A DNA stretch of 64,000 bases from Erysipelotrichaceae bacterium (GTDB lineage Bacteria > Bacillota_I > Bacilli_A > Erysipelotrichales > Erysipelotrichaceae), in NCBI GenBank assembly GCA_022767445.1, contig JALENJ010000062.1, positions 1 to 64,000 on the forward strand. The letters are read 5' to 3'. Shown piece after piece: positions 29,866-40,189 of the stretch (the first letter of the stretch is position 1; each line of letters starts with the position of its first letter). Position numbers and translations under genes: made by a program. Under the pieces are notes generated by a model that was not told the DNA's origin, did not search any database, and saw only the letters and a list, made by a program, of their open reading frames with translations.

Positions 29866-30750
29866 TAAACTACCTAAAACTTCTTGAAGCGAAGGAATAC
29901 TCTGTGCTGCACCATCCTTCGTTACAGTTATACTGCTAGCTTTGCTTGCAATACGTAATGCATTTTCAATACTTTCATCGCGTAATAAACTCGCTAAGAA
30001 ATACCCAGTGAATGTATCACCTGCAGCCGTAGTATCAACTGCATGTACTTGATAGGCATCTTGATGAATCACTCTACCACTGCCTATATAGTAAGAACCA
30101 TCACTACCAATAGTTAAAACAATCTGTTTATCAGGATATGCATCCTGAAGTCCCTTGATGATATCATCAACATCATGTGATTGAACTTTTGCTAATCCCA
30201 TCGCTTCAATCTCGTTGACAATAAAGATGTCCACAAGCTCTATAGGATATTTAAATACCTTTTCATCCATCGGTGCTGTATTAAAGGCAATCTTCATACC
30301 CTTTTGATGTGCTTGACGTATCAAGTAATCTAAACAGGATATCTCATTTTGTATTAACAACATATCCTGTGAAGAAAAATGTTGTAAAACATCATCAATC
30401 TGTTTCTCATCAATTGCTTGATTTGCACCACCATGCAAGATAATACAGTTTTCACCATTACATACCTGTATGATTGCATGACCAGTGACTTCATCAACAT
30501 CTTTCTTTAGATAGTCTGTTTTAACTCCATACTTTTGCAGATAATCGATAAATGGTTGTCCATCTTCACCAACCCTGCCAGCATGGTAGACATCAATTCC
30601 AGACTTGGCTAAAGCAATGGATTGATTTAACCCCTTACCACCAAAACCCTTTTGATAAGAAAGGGATGAGGTTGTTTCTTTCGCTTCTACGAAGTGATGC
30701 ATCTGATATACATGATCAAAATTTAAAGAACCAAAGCTTAATACTTTCAT
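29863..30750 (-). CDS. Ribokinase (PfkB family)
   Basis: GFGGKGLNQSIALAKSGIDVYHAGRVGEDG...DTTAAGDTFTGYFLASLL. Confidence 0.9.
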   Translation of the reverse strand: MKVLSFGSLNFDHVYQMHHFVEAKETTSSLSYQKGFGGKGLNQSIALAKSGIDVYHAGRVGEDGQPFIDYLQKYGVKTDYLKKDVDEVTGHAIIQVCNGENCIILHGGANQAIDEKQIDDVLQHFSSQDMLLIQNEISCLDYLIRQAHQKGMKIAFNTAPMDEKVFKYPIELVDIFIVNEIEAMGLAKVQSHDVDDIIKGLQDAYPDKQIVLTIGSDGSYYIGSGRVIHQDAYQVHAVDTTAAGDTFTGYFLASLLRDESIENALRIASKASSITVTKDGAAQSIPSLQEVLGSL

Positions 30751-30758
30751 ATCATCTC

Positions 30759-31076
30759 CTATAGTAAATCGTATTTTTGACTACTACCCTTTGCGGTTTC
30801 GACTGGATACTTGTTTTCGTTCATCGTCATCTTCATGTTGATGATATCATCCATATCTAAACCAAGCTTATCTAATAGCTGTTGACTATAGATTAATACA
30901 CCTGCTAATTCCTCTTTTACATGTTGCATGTCAAAGTCATCCGACCATTGAAAACACTCCAAGAGTTCAGCAGCTTCTATCACGATAGACTTTGCTAGAT
31001 TGGATGGTGAATGAAACCGATCCCAATCTCTATTACTTACAAATTGACGAATACGATTGACTGTTTCTTCTTTCAT
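30759..31076 (-). CDS. MazG-like nucleotide pyrophosphohydrolase
   Basis: RDWDRFHSPSNLAKSIVIEAAELLECFQW...EELAGVLIYSQQLLDKLG. Confidence 0.88.
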   Translation of the reverse strand: MKEETVNRIRQFVSNRDWDRFHSPSNLAKSIVIEAAELLECFQWSDDFDMQHVKEELAGVLIYSQQLLDKLGLDMDDIINMKMTMNENKYPVETAKGSSQKYDLL

Positions 31077-31101
31077 AATAACCTCATTTCTGTTTGGCTA
31101 G

Positions 31102-32957
31102 CTATTGGCGAAGATAGTTGGCTAGGTTTAAATCTGTACAATAGATATAACAACCCTTCATTCCTCTTGTCATCAGCGCGCGGTATTTATTCTTAATAAT
31201 TTCATCAGCTTCCATGAAAGCTAATGTTGGATTCTGTCCGTATAATTTTTTGATTCCCTTTAGGGATTAATCTTGTTTAGAGCGCTTCGTGAAATCGGTG
31301 ATGATATGACCGTCTTGATAACGCATGTCATCGCCGATAATAACACCAACATAATCAAACCCCAAACCCTGTGATGTATGAATACATCATATCTCATGAA
31401 TGGAGGATTCATCAATCGCAAATGTTTTACTGTTACCCAGATTTCAACTCATGCCGAAATCCCCAATTTGAATATCATGATAAGAACTATCATTTCGATA
31501 TTGTTTCTTCCAATCCCAACTATAACCTGCAAGCATGCAAGATTGGTTGCGCTCCTTGTTCTTTTCTTTAATTAAATCATATACCTGAGATGGGGAATCA
31601 AAGATACAAATATCATAGTCGATATCCTTTAGGTCATAGTTTGCGGTTTCCCAGATTTCCAACACATGATCAAGCCAAGCTAAATAGCCATCTGTTCCAT
31701 TACAACGGAATTGTGAAGTTTACTCCAGTACGGATACTTGACTACCTAGTTTTTCTGCCCAGTTGCGTATCTGATTGATACTACCAATATCTGCTAACGT
31801 GACACGTTGACTTTCGTCAATAAAGAACACGTTACACAAACTTCCCTTTATAAGCTCCTTAATCTGATTTTCACCTTTACACACAGGTCCATTTTGGGTC
31901 TTTTCTGTTAAACGATGCGCCTCATCACACAGTACTACATCAACGATATTCTCTTGCGCATCGGTATACTGTCCTGAAGATCGAAACATCGCATGGATAC
32001 GATTCTTTTTATGGCCAGTTAACTTCTTTTCATATACATGTCTGGATGTTCCATTCTTAGTCACATACTGCACAAATAGCTCTTGATTGGTTAATCTGGC
32101 AAGTAAGTTCATTGCGATTACAGTCTTACCAGTACCTGGTCCACCCTTAACGATATTCGTACATTTCTTATGATCTTTTGCACATTTTAGAGCTGTTGTT
32201 TGAATCTGTTCATAAGCCACTTTCTGCTCATCTAACATTACAAATTCTTGGTTGCCATCTAACATACTCTTGATAGAGTTCTGCAAACTCTTCGAAGGTT
32301 TTATCCTTCCAGTATCAATCTCATATAATAGCTTCTTATCATCACCACTCTTTACGTACTTCTTGATGAACTCTCTTAACTTAGGTACATCTCCCCTAAA
32401 GAATAGCGGTGCACTTTCAACAACATCCTGATATTGTTCACTCTCCAACACTTCTGGAGCAACTTTATGATAATTATGTAAGTATGCACAAGGATGTAAA
32501 GCAATATCACCCATCTGTACATTGCGATTATAGTCTTGGATGATAGAGGCATACGACCAAGCTTGATACGATGGATGAACAACATTCCGTTTCGCACCTG
32601 CAACATATGTTCTTACGATATTATCCATCCACCGTATCGCCTCCACACTTTCCCATTGTTTTAACTCGATAATAATCGCATGCGAATTCTGCTTTTCATC
32701 ATAACCCGATATGATAAAGTCTACGCGTTTGGCAGTCTGTGGTAGATTATACTCAATCGCAATACCTGCATTATCTGGAATCTCATCATCCGTAAGTACC
32801 TTGTACATATATTCCAACGAATTTACCCAGAGCGAAATTCATTCTTCAATGTCTTGCGATGCATCATCTCACGAATTTTATTTTCGATACTTTCAGCGAT
32901 GTAATCATTGACTACATCATTTAAAAAATCTCTTTTTATTCCCTCATATACAAGCAT
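31102..32957 (-). pseudogene. Decayed DUF2075-type helicase/ATPase gene (two frameshifts plus internal stops)
   Basis: MLVYEGIKRDFLNDVVNDYIAESIENKIREMMHRKTLKNEFRS / WVNSLEYMYKVL...GGPGTGKTVIAMNLL...VLCDEAHRL / ILNSQFRCNGTDGYLAWL...AGYSWDWKKQ / IHTSQGLGFDYVGVIIGDDMRY...YRALMTRGMKGCYIYCTD, read across frames. Confidence 0.92.
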
Positions 32958-33110
32958 ATCTCTATCCTCTTAAATCAACTAACTTAATTGTATCACTTGC
33001 CCAGTATATTTCTTTGTCATAATAAAGTGATTGTTCGTAAAATATTCAATTACAACTAAAAATCGATAATATCACTACCCATTTTAGGCTAAATCGTATA
33101 CATTATTACT

Positions 33111-33602
33111 ATGAGTACAGAAAACAAATATTCCAAAATGGTAATGGATATTGTAAAAACATTGGAAGATACAGGACGTTATAGCCAAGCTAAGGATTTT
33201 ATGCAACATGGCAAAACATCTGTATATGCACATAGTATTGACGTCGCTATCACCGCCTGCAAATTAGCAGAAAACTATCACTTTGATGTTGACTATCCAT
33301 CAATGATTAAAGGCGCATTACTCCATGATTACTTCCTATACGATTGGCATGTACCACATATCGAATATGGATTACATGGTTTTACCCATCCATATATCGC
33401 TGCCCAAAACGCAAAAGATGATTATGGACTAACACCAGTTGAGGAAGATATCATCATCCATCACATGTTTCCATTAACGCTATATCCCCCACAATCCAAA
33501 GAGGCTTGGTTGGTATGTTGGGCAGATAAAATCTGTGCTGCTCGTGAGAGTGTCGTAACAAGATTGGCCTTCTTTAGAAAAAACTTACAAAGAGAAGGTT
33601 AA
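33111..33602 (+). CDS. HD domain protein (putative phosphohydrolase)
   Basis: SVYAHSIDVAITACKLAENY...GALLHDYFLYDWH...HHMFPLTLYPPQSKEAWLVCWADKICAARE. Confidence 0.88.
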   Translation: MSTENKYSKMVMDIVKTLEDTGRYSQAKDFMQHGKTSVYAHSIDVAITACKLAENYHFDVDYPSMIKGALLHDYFLYDWHVPHIEYGLHGFTHPYIAAQNAKDDYGLTPVEEDIIIHHMFPLTLYPPQSKEAWLVCWADKICAARESVVTRLAFFRKNLQREG

Positions 33603-33618
33603 AAATTGAAAAAACTGC

Positions 33619-33647
33619 TTGCAATGAAAAAAAGTGCATGATACTAT
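33619..33647 (+). promoter_or_regulatory. Promoter TTGCAA-17 bp-TACTAT upstream of the tRNA cluster
   Basis: Hexamers and 17-bp spacing read directly. Confidence 0.7.
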
Positions 33648-33691
33648 AGTAAAGCGCTGAACGGTTAGTCAGTATGCACTTGGCAATTGTT

Positions 33692-33782
33692 GAGGAAATA
33701 CTCAAGAGGCCGAAGAGGTGCCCCTGCTAAGGGCATAGGTCGGGAAACCGGCGCGAGGGTTCAAATCCCTCTTTCCTCGCCA
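33692..33782 (+). tRNA. tRNA-Ser(GCU), CCA encoded
   Basis: Acceptor GAGGAAA/TTTCCTC, anticodon loop CCTGCTAAG, long variable arm, GGTTCAAATCC, CCA. Confidence 0.95.
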
Positions 33783-33788
33783 TACATT

Positions 33789-33865
33789 GGTCCCGTGGAG
33801 TAGTGGTTTATCTCGTCTCCCTGTCACGGAGAAGATCGCGAGTTCGAATCTCGTCGGGACCGCCA
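33789..33865 (+). tRNA. tRNA-Asp(GUC), CCA encoded
   Basis: GGTCCCG...CTGTCAC...GAGTTCGAATCTC...CGGGACC G CCA. Confidence 0.96.
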
Positions 33866-33872
33866 TTATTTT

Positions 33873-33943
33873 GCGAGTGTAGTTCAATGGTAGAACGCCA
33901 CCTTGCCAAGGTGGACACGGCGGTTCAATTCCGCTCACTCGCT
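33873..33943 (+). tRNA. tRNA-Gly(GCC), CCA not encoded
   Basis: GCGAGTG...CCTTGCCAAGG...GGTTCAATTCC...CACTCGC T followed by CCT. Confidence 0.95.
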
Positions 33944-33953
33944 CCTAATGAAT

Positions 33954-33977
33954 ACCGCATTTATATGCGGTTTTTCT
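33954..33977 (+). terminator. Terminator of the tRNA cluster
   Basis: ACCGCAT-ttat-ATGCGGTTTTT. Confidence 0.85.
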
Positions 33978-34085
33978 TTATGTTGATCATCTTTTTAATC
34001 AACATTTTTTTGTTTTATTTTGTGACAAAATATATTGTTTCATCACTATTTTTGGCGCATAATCATTTTATGAGGAGATTGACTT

Positions 34086-35318
34086 ATGCAAATAAAATTA
34101 ACCAAAGCAGAGAAACACTGGATACTTTATGATGTTGGAAACTCTGCTTTTATCTTACTTGTCACGACAATTATGCCCCTGTATTTTAATTCCTTAGCAG
34201 AAAAGGCAGGTCTTAGTTCTGTTAGTTATCTATCTTATTGGGGATTTGCGGCTTCAGCTGCTACGTTATGTGTAGCCATACTTGGACCAATCATTGGCAC
34301 AATCACTGACTTTAAAGGTCTTAAGAAACCGATCTTCCTAGCTGCTGTACTATTAGGTTCACTATTGTGTTTCATCATGGGATTTATCACCGATTGGTTA
34401 TTATTCTTAATATTCTTTGTCCTATCAAAAGCTGTATTTTCATCTAGCTTAATCTTCTATGATTCTATGTTGGTAGATATTACAACGGATGATCGATTAG
34501 ACTATGTTTCTTCCCAAGGCTTCGCCTGGGGATATATCGGCTCCTGTATTCCATTTGTGATCTCTTTGGTTGTGATTCTTGGTGGACCACGTATTGGAAT
34601 TCCAACTGGTCTTGCGATGACAATCGCCTTTACGATTACCGCTCTTTGGTGGATAATATTCTCTTTACCATTAATTCGTACTTACCAACAAAAACACTAT
34701 GTAGAACATTCTAAGAATGCAATTACAGATAGTTTTAGACGTCTAGCAAGTACTCTAAGACACGCAACAAAGCATAAAAAGATCTTCTTATTCTTACTCG
34801 CATTCTTCTTCTATATCGATGGTGTATATACCATCATCGACTTAGCAACTGCCTATGGCAAGGCTTTAGGATTAGGCAGTACAATCCTATTATTAGCACT
34901 CTTATTAACACAGGTTATTGCCTTCCCTGCTGCGATTACGTTTGGACGTCTTGCACAGAAGGTCGATACAACCAAGCTAATTCTAGTATGTATCTTTGCA
35001 TATCTAGGGATTGCTGTATTTGCGATATTCCTAGATACACAGATTGAGTTTTGGATACTCGCAGTATGTGTAGGTCTATTCCAAGGTGGTATACAGGCAT
35101 TATCTAGATCATACTTTACAAAGATTATTCCACCTGAACAATCTGGTGAGTACTTTGGTTTGATGGATATCTGTGGTAAAGGTGCTGCCTTCTTAGGTAC
35201 TGCATCTGTATCACTCGTCTCTCAGATGACAGGTTCCATCAATGCTGGTGTAGGTAGTATCACTGTATTCTTCTTGTTGGGTATCTTCTTCTTTATCAAA
35301 GCATCCCTCACAAAGTAA
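34086..35318 (+). CDS. UMF1-type MFS transporter
   Basis: LTKAEKHWILYDVGNSAFILLVTTIMPLYF...QALSRSYFTKIIPPEQSGEYFGLMDICGKGAAFLG. Confidence 0.92.
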   Translation: MQIKLTKAEKHWILYDVGNSAFILLVTTIMPLYFNSLAEKAGLSSVSYLSYWGFAASAATLCVAILGPIIGTITDFKGLKKPIFLAAVLLGSLLCFIMGFITDWLLFLIFFVLSKAVFSSSLIFYDSMLVDITTDDRLDYVSSQGFAWGYIGSCIPFVISLVVILGGPRIGIPTGLAMTIAFTITALWWIIFSLPLIRTYQQKHYVEHSKNAITDSFRRLASTLRHATKHKKIFLFLLAFFFYIDGVYTIIDLATAYGKALGLGSTILLLALLLTQVIAFPAAITFGRLAQKVDTTKLILVCIFAYLGIAVFAIFLDTQIEFWILAVCVGLFQGGIQALSRSYFTKIIPPEQSGEYFGLMDICGKGAAFLGTASVSLVSQMTGSINAGVGSITVFFLLGIFFFIKASLTK

Positions 35319-35335
35319 AAGGACTCTTTCGAGTC

Positions 35336-36907
35336 CTAGTGACTAAATGCATCAGGTAAATCATTTTCCAATAAAATTGTATCTTCAACAGAAGCGTTTT
35401 GATAAATATAATCAAACGCTTCTTTTACTGTCTTGGTTACGATCACCTTCTGCATATCAAAACCAGATTCCTGTAATCCTGTATAGATTGGTTTTGTCTG
35501 TATCTCACCAACCAAGATAACAACATCTGCTTTACCCTTCATCTTTTCACCAAATTGTTTATTGGCTTCATATTGGATCTTACCAAGATCAATCATACCT
35601 GGTGTAACGATATAGCGTGTATTTGGCATTCTTTGTAGTACTTCTAGTGCCATGGCTGATCCGACAGGATTGGAGTTAAACGCATCATCAATGAAGCGAT
35701 ATCCATTGATCGTCTTAAGTTCTAGACGATGTTCAACCTGCTTCATATTCTTGCTGGCACGTTGGATGGTACCCCATGGTACATTCAGGTGACGTGCAAC
35801 ACAGATAGAAGATAAGATATTTAGGATATTTAACTCACCGAGAAGTTTTGTTTCAATACGCACTCTTTCAACCTCATGTACAACTGTAAAGGATGAACCA
35901 GTACGTGTATACGTAATATCTTCAGCGTAATAATCCACATCATGATTTTGAATACCATACGTTACAATCTTAACTGGATTTTGAACCTGATAGTTACGTA
36001 TCAATTCATTATCATAATTGAGTACACCTAAGCCATCCTGTGGAAGGCGTTCTATCATCTGCATCTTTTCATGGATGATATTCTCTTGTGAACCAAATGT
36101 ACTTAAGTGCTGTGGTCCAATCGAAGTCACAACACCAATCTTTGGTTGTACAAACTTCATTAAATATGTAATCTCACCAACATGATCAGCCCCCATCTCA
36201 CACACAAATACTCTGTGGATAGGTTTTAACAATGTACGTATCGTAATTGTGATTCCCATTGGTGTATTGTAGGAAGCTGGAGTCATCAAGGAATTGAAGT
36301 GTTCCCCCACCATCGCATGCATGATATTCTTGGTAGATGTTTTACCATAACTACCGGTAATACCAATCTTTATCAAGTCTGTATCTTCGTTTAGAATCTT
36401 CTTGGCTTGTAAGATATACCATTGTTTTACCAGGTATTCAATTGGTGATGTAAGCCATCCCACCAAGAAGATGAAAAGCCAAGGTAATAGAGATACCAGT
36501 GCAGGCATAAAGATAAAACCAGGTAAGTAGATCACATTACATGCGATTACTAACGCTTCTAACACTACCAACACAACAATCTGTCTTTTTACGCGACCTG
36601 TATATACAAGTGGTTTGATATATTTCTTCTTACGCTCTTGTACGATATTGATATATGTAAATAAAACCAGTAGTACACTAACAAGCCATGCATACACACT
36701 TGCATGGAAGAAATATAGAATCAATGCATATACTGCAAGTTCAAATAAAGCCTGTATCACTTCTGATTTTAGTTTACTTGTGTTTTCTTGTAGCCATTTG
36801 GTGTAACGACCAATTTCATAGCGATTCTGTTGAAACATATGTAATGGTTGTTTTGATTTAACAACCATCGCAATTAGCGTAACAACACCCAGTATATATT
36901 TTTCCAT
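35336..36907 (-). CDS. Mur ligase family protein (MurF-like) with N-terminal transmembrane helices
   Basis: GITGSYGKTSTKNIMHAMV...EMGADHVGEITYLMKFVQPKIGVVTSIGPQHLSTFGS...IDDAFNSNPVGSAMALEVL. Confidence 0.9.
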   Translation of the reverse strand: MEKYILGVVTLIAMVVKSKQPLHMFQQNRYEIGRYTKWLQENTSKLKSEVIQALFELAVYALILYFFHASVYAWLVSVLLVLFTYINIVQERKKKYIKPLVYTGRVKRQIVVLVVLEALVIACNVIYLPGFIFMPALVSLLPWLFIFLVGWLTSPIEYLVKQWYILQAKKILNEDTDLIKIGITGSYGKTSTKNIMHAMVGEHFNSLMTPASYNTPMGITITIRTLLKPIHRVFVCEMGADHVGEITYLMKFVQPKIGVVTSIGPQHLSTFGSQENIIHEKMQMIERLPQDGLGVLNYDNELIRNYQVQNPVKIVTYGIQNHDVDYYAEDITYTRTGSSFTVVHEVERVRIETKLLGELNILNILSSICVARHLNVPWGTIQRASKNMKQVEHRLELKTINGYRFIDDAFNSNPVGSAMALEVLQRMPNTRYIVTPGMIDLGKIQYEANKQFGEKMKGKADVVILVGEIQTKPIYTGLQESGFDMQKVIVTKTVKEAFDYIYQNASVEDTILLENDLPDAFSH

Positions 36908-36908
36908 C

Positions 36909-37703
36909 CTACGCTTCTCCCTTTAGAAAGATTTCAAGCACGCGATTAAAGCGATCTGCTTGGTGCCAATACGCAAAGTGATCATCCCCTGCAAATATCG
37001 CAAGACCAGCATTTGGCATCATCTTTTCCATCTGTTGACCCATCCATAATGGTGCAGCTGTATCTAAATCACCCCACACCAATAATACAGGACATTTGAC
37101 ATCCGATAAGATTGGGGTGACATCATCATTGACAACCTTTACAAAGGTTGGACGCATAATTCCCTTCGCATTGCGATAATCTTCAGATCCTGAGGATTTC
37201 TGCAACTCCTGTAACTTCTCTGTTTGTCCTGTCACTTTCAAGAACCACTTACCTGCCTTATACATCTTGACTTTCACTTGATCCTCAAGACTTTGTTTTG
37301 GACGAATTCCCGCCGCACCTGTCAGACACATCTTATCCACAGGATTCTTTGCACTGTAGCGAATCGCCACACGACAACCAAAGGAATGTCCAACCAAGAT
37401 CGGATTTACAATATGATTGTGTTTCACAAAAGCTTCTAAGAACAATTCATAATCAGGTACTCCCCAGGCTTCCTTTGGATCATCACTTTCGCCAAAGCCT
37501 GGAAAATCAAAAGCGTATACGCGATAACTATCCTTAAAGTAATCAAAGATAGCCTGCATCATCTCTTTATTCTGTCCCCATCCATGCAACAAAATCATAT
37601 CTTGCCCATCACCTTCGGTGACATAAGCAGTTTTTACACCATATATTTCTTCAATCTTTTTCATACGTTTTACTATTTTAATCGAATTCATCGATTTTTT
37701 CAT
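36909..37703 (-). CDS. Alpha/beta hydrolase
   Basis: DMILLHGWGQNKEMMQAIFDYF...VGHSFGCRVAIRY...LLVWGDLDTAAP. Confidence 0.92.
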   Translation of the reverse strand: MKKSMNSIKIVKRMKKIEEIYGVKTAYVTEGDGQDMILLHGWGQNKEMMQAIFDYFKDSYRVYAFDFPGFGESDDPKEAWGVPDYELFLEAFVKHNHIVNPILVGHSFGCRVAIRYSAKNPVDKMCLTGAAGIRPKQSLEDQVKVKMYKAGKWFLKVTGQTEKLQELQKSSGSEDYRNAKGIMRPTFVKVVNDDVTPILSDVKCPVLLVWGDLDTAAPLWMGQQMEKMMPNAGLAIFAGDDHFAYWHQADRFNRVLEIFLKGEA

Positions 37704-37717
37704 CTATTTATCATAGA

Positions 37718-39082
37718 TTACTTACGACCATTGGTCTTATTTTTACTCACGACGGTATCTTGCCAGATTCTAAAGTTTACGCCATCCGTTAAATTCTCTG
37801 CCTCAACATGATATCCATAGGTATTCACAACACGATGTACAATGGATAACCCCAGTCCAAATTGGCCATCTGTTCCCTTCTCATATGGATGGAACAGTGT
37901 ACCCAATCTTTCCTTGGAAATATTCTTTCCATCATTACTGATACATAATTCTCCATCATGGAGACTGACTTTGATATATGTCTTTGCATAACGCAACGCA
38001 TTATCAATCAAGTTCTCTACCACAATACGCCATGGCTCTTCTTCGCCATGGAAGAATACACCCTGATCAATATCCTTTACGAAAGTAATCTCAGGACGAA
38101 TCACTTTGAGTGATAGTAATGCTTTATCAATCACCTGATTCATATTCAGGTGATTGCCATCCTCACCTGTATCCTTTAGATAATCCATCTTATTTAAGAT
38201 GATAAGACTCTTTACTTTCTTCTCTAAACGATTGGCATGTTCGATAATCACGTCTACTGATTTTTCTAATGTTTCATATGGGTAGATTCCATCTTTGATG
38301 GATTCGCCATAAGACTTAATAGTAGCGATTGGTGTCTTTAAATCATGAGAGATATTCTGTATCATCTCTTCCTTCTCGCGATTTTGTTTCTTAAGTTGGG
38401 CATTCATATCCCTTAGGGCATCTGCCACCTCTCCAATCTCATCGTTACGTTTGATAGCCAACTCCGCTTCTTCTTCGTTCTTTATCTTTGCGATATACAA
38501 CTTAATCTGCGATAGCGGAATAATCAAAGTTGTTACCCATACCAACAGGATCACCATAAAACCTAATACAAAGGTCACATTCATCAATACAACCCCATTG
38601 ATCAGACTACTTCTTAAACGCTGTTGGGATGCACTGGACATGACGGTAATGAGCTCTCTACCATCCTTTAACAATGTCTTTGAATACAAGATACGATTTG
38701 TATCACTTGTATAATACGCATCTAGCGTACCAGAGTATGGCGAATTCGCATTCGCCAATAAACGTTGTTTTAGCACTTCATCAATCTTATCTCCATAAAT
38801 CACAGAGAAGATATTACTTGAATGATCAAAGACATACGCACTAACTGTTCCATCTGTCTGTACAAAATCAATGGATTCTCCAGGATGATTATCCGCATAC
38901 AAGATTAAACTCTCTTGTGCACTATGCAAACGATTATATAACTCCGCCTCCGTAAAACGTTCAATCGACGGAGATAAAAAGATGACGACAAACAACGCAA
39001 AGACCATGATGAAAAAGAAGATCATGCTGAGGAGTTGTTGTGATAAGCTCAACTCCCGCAACCACATCCGTATGCGTTTCAT
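37718..39082 (-). CDS. Two-component sensor histidine kinase (HAMP + HisKA + HATPase)
   Basis: QNISHDLKTPIATIKSYGESIKDGIYP...VVENLIDNALRYAK...GLGLSIVHRVV. Confidence 0.95.
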   Translation of the reverse strand: MKRIRMWLRELSLSQQLLSMIFFFIMVFALFVVIFLSPSIERFTEAELYNRLHSAQESLILYADNHPGESIDFVQTDGTVSAYVFDHSSNIFSVIYGDKIDEVLKQRLLANANSPYSGTLDAYYTSDTNRILYSKTLLKDGRELITVMSSASQQRLRSSLINGVVLMNVTFVLGFMVILLVWVTTLIIPLSQIKLYIAKIKNEEEAELAIKRNDEIGEVADALRDMNAQLKKQNREKEEMIQNISHDLKTPIATIKSYGESIKDGIYPYETLEKSVDVIIEHANRLEKKVKSLIILNKMDYLKDTGEDGNHLNMNQVIDKALLSLKVIRPEITFVKDIDQGVFFHGEEEPWRIVVENLIDNALRYAKTYIKVSLHDGELCISNDGKNISKERLGTLFHPYEKGTDGQFGLGLSIVHRVVNTYGYHVEAENLTDGVNFRIWQDTVVSKNKTNGRK

Positions 39083-39741
39083 TATCCGAGCCTATAGCCG
39101 AAGCCATAAATTGTATGAATACTTAAATTCGGCATCTTCTTTCTAAGTCTACGCAATGTATCATCCACGACACGATCACTACCAAAGTAGTTCTCCTCCC
39201 ACACTTGCGCTAATATTTGCTCACGTGGGAAAGCCGTACCACGGTTATTGACAAACATCATCAATAATTCAAATTCCTTGGCAGTCAAATCAATCTTTTC
39301 CTTACTGCCATAAACAATTCTCTGCACTTCATCGATCTCATATCCATCCACTTTGATAAAAGCCTCTTCATCTTTATAGATACGACGAATTAAATTATTG
39401 ACACGCAACACCAACTCCTTAGGAGAGAAAGGTTTAGTGATGTAATCATCGCTACCCTTTTCTAAACCAATGATACGATCAAACTCCTTATCACGTGCAG
39501 ACATAAAGATGACAGGCACTTCAGAATTATGTAGACGAATCGAATCAATCAAATCAAAACCGCTCTTATCACCCAACATAATATCCAAAATCCACAAATG
39601 CACATCCTCATCCGAGATATGGGCATACGCTTCATCAAAGTCTAGATAAGAGCGTACTTCATACTCCTCTTTCTCTAGATATCTTTTTACAAGTTCATTT
39701 AAATCTTTTTCGTCTTCGACGATCGCTATTACTTTTTTCAT
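39082..39741 (-). CDS. OmpR/PhoB-family response regulator
   Basis: IAIVEDEKDLNELVKRYLEKE...LDIMLGDKSGFDLI...SARDKEFDRIIGLEKGSDDYITKPFSPKELVLRV. Confidence 0.96.
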   Translation of the reverse strand: MKKVIAIVEDEKDLNELVKRYLEKEEYEVRSYLDFDEAYAHISDEDVHLWILDIMLGDKSGFDLIDSIRLHNSEVPVIFMSARDKEFDRIIGLEKGSDDYITKPFSPKELVLRVNNLIRRIYKDEEAFIKVDGYEIDEVQRIVYGSKEKIDLTAKEFELLMMFVNNRGTAFPREQILAQVWEENYFGSDRVVDDTLRRLRKKMPNLSIHTIYGFGYRLG

Positions 39742-39828
39742 ATTATCACCGCCATCATTTTATCACAGGATACACGGTTTACCTATGGACAAATCAAGAT
39801 AGTAAAAAAGGGACTAGGTCCCTAATTC

Positions 39829-40068
39829 TTACTGATATCCATGTTTTTTCATCTTTAGATCAAAGATATCGTTAATGATCTGACTCAACTGCTCTTTCAG
39901 GTCACCTTCTAATGTTTCACATTCTTGGGCTTGTTTATATAAGTCAGGATGTTCATTCGCAATCTTTTCAATTGTCTTACCAGTCGCATGATTTCGAATG
40001 AAGAATGGAATCTTCTTCATCTTTTCTTCGGGCACTAAATCTAAAATCATTTTTCCTGTTTTATCCAT
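39829..40068 (-). CDS. Hypothetical protein, 79 aa
   Basis: Intact ORF (MDKTGKMILDLVPEEKMKKIPFFIRNHATGKTIEKIANEHPDLY). Confidence 0.65.
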   Translation of the reverse strand: MDKTGKMILDLVPEEKMKKIPFFIRNHATGKTIEKIANEHPDLYKQAQECETLEGDLKEQLSQIINDIFDLKMKKHGYQ

Positions 40069-40189
40069 ATCTCATATACTCCTTTATGCAACGAATTTAT
40101 TATACACCTATTCAAGATTATACTACAGTATTTTTTTAAATTATATTTTAAACGATATTTATAGATATGAAAAAAGCGGAAATTTCCGC

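Noticed and set aside
33702-33938. 78-aa minus ORF MSGIEPPCPPWQGGVLPLNYTRKIM...
   Set aside because: Antisense translation of the tRNA-Ser/Asp/Gly cluster, a common spurious annotation.
33803-34132. 109-aa plus ORF running through tRNA genes
   Set aside because: Starts inside tRNA-Asp and overlaps the real MFS gene start in another frame.
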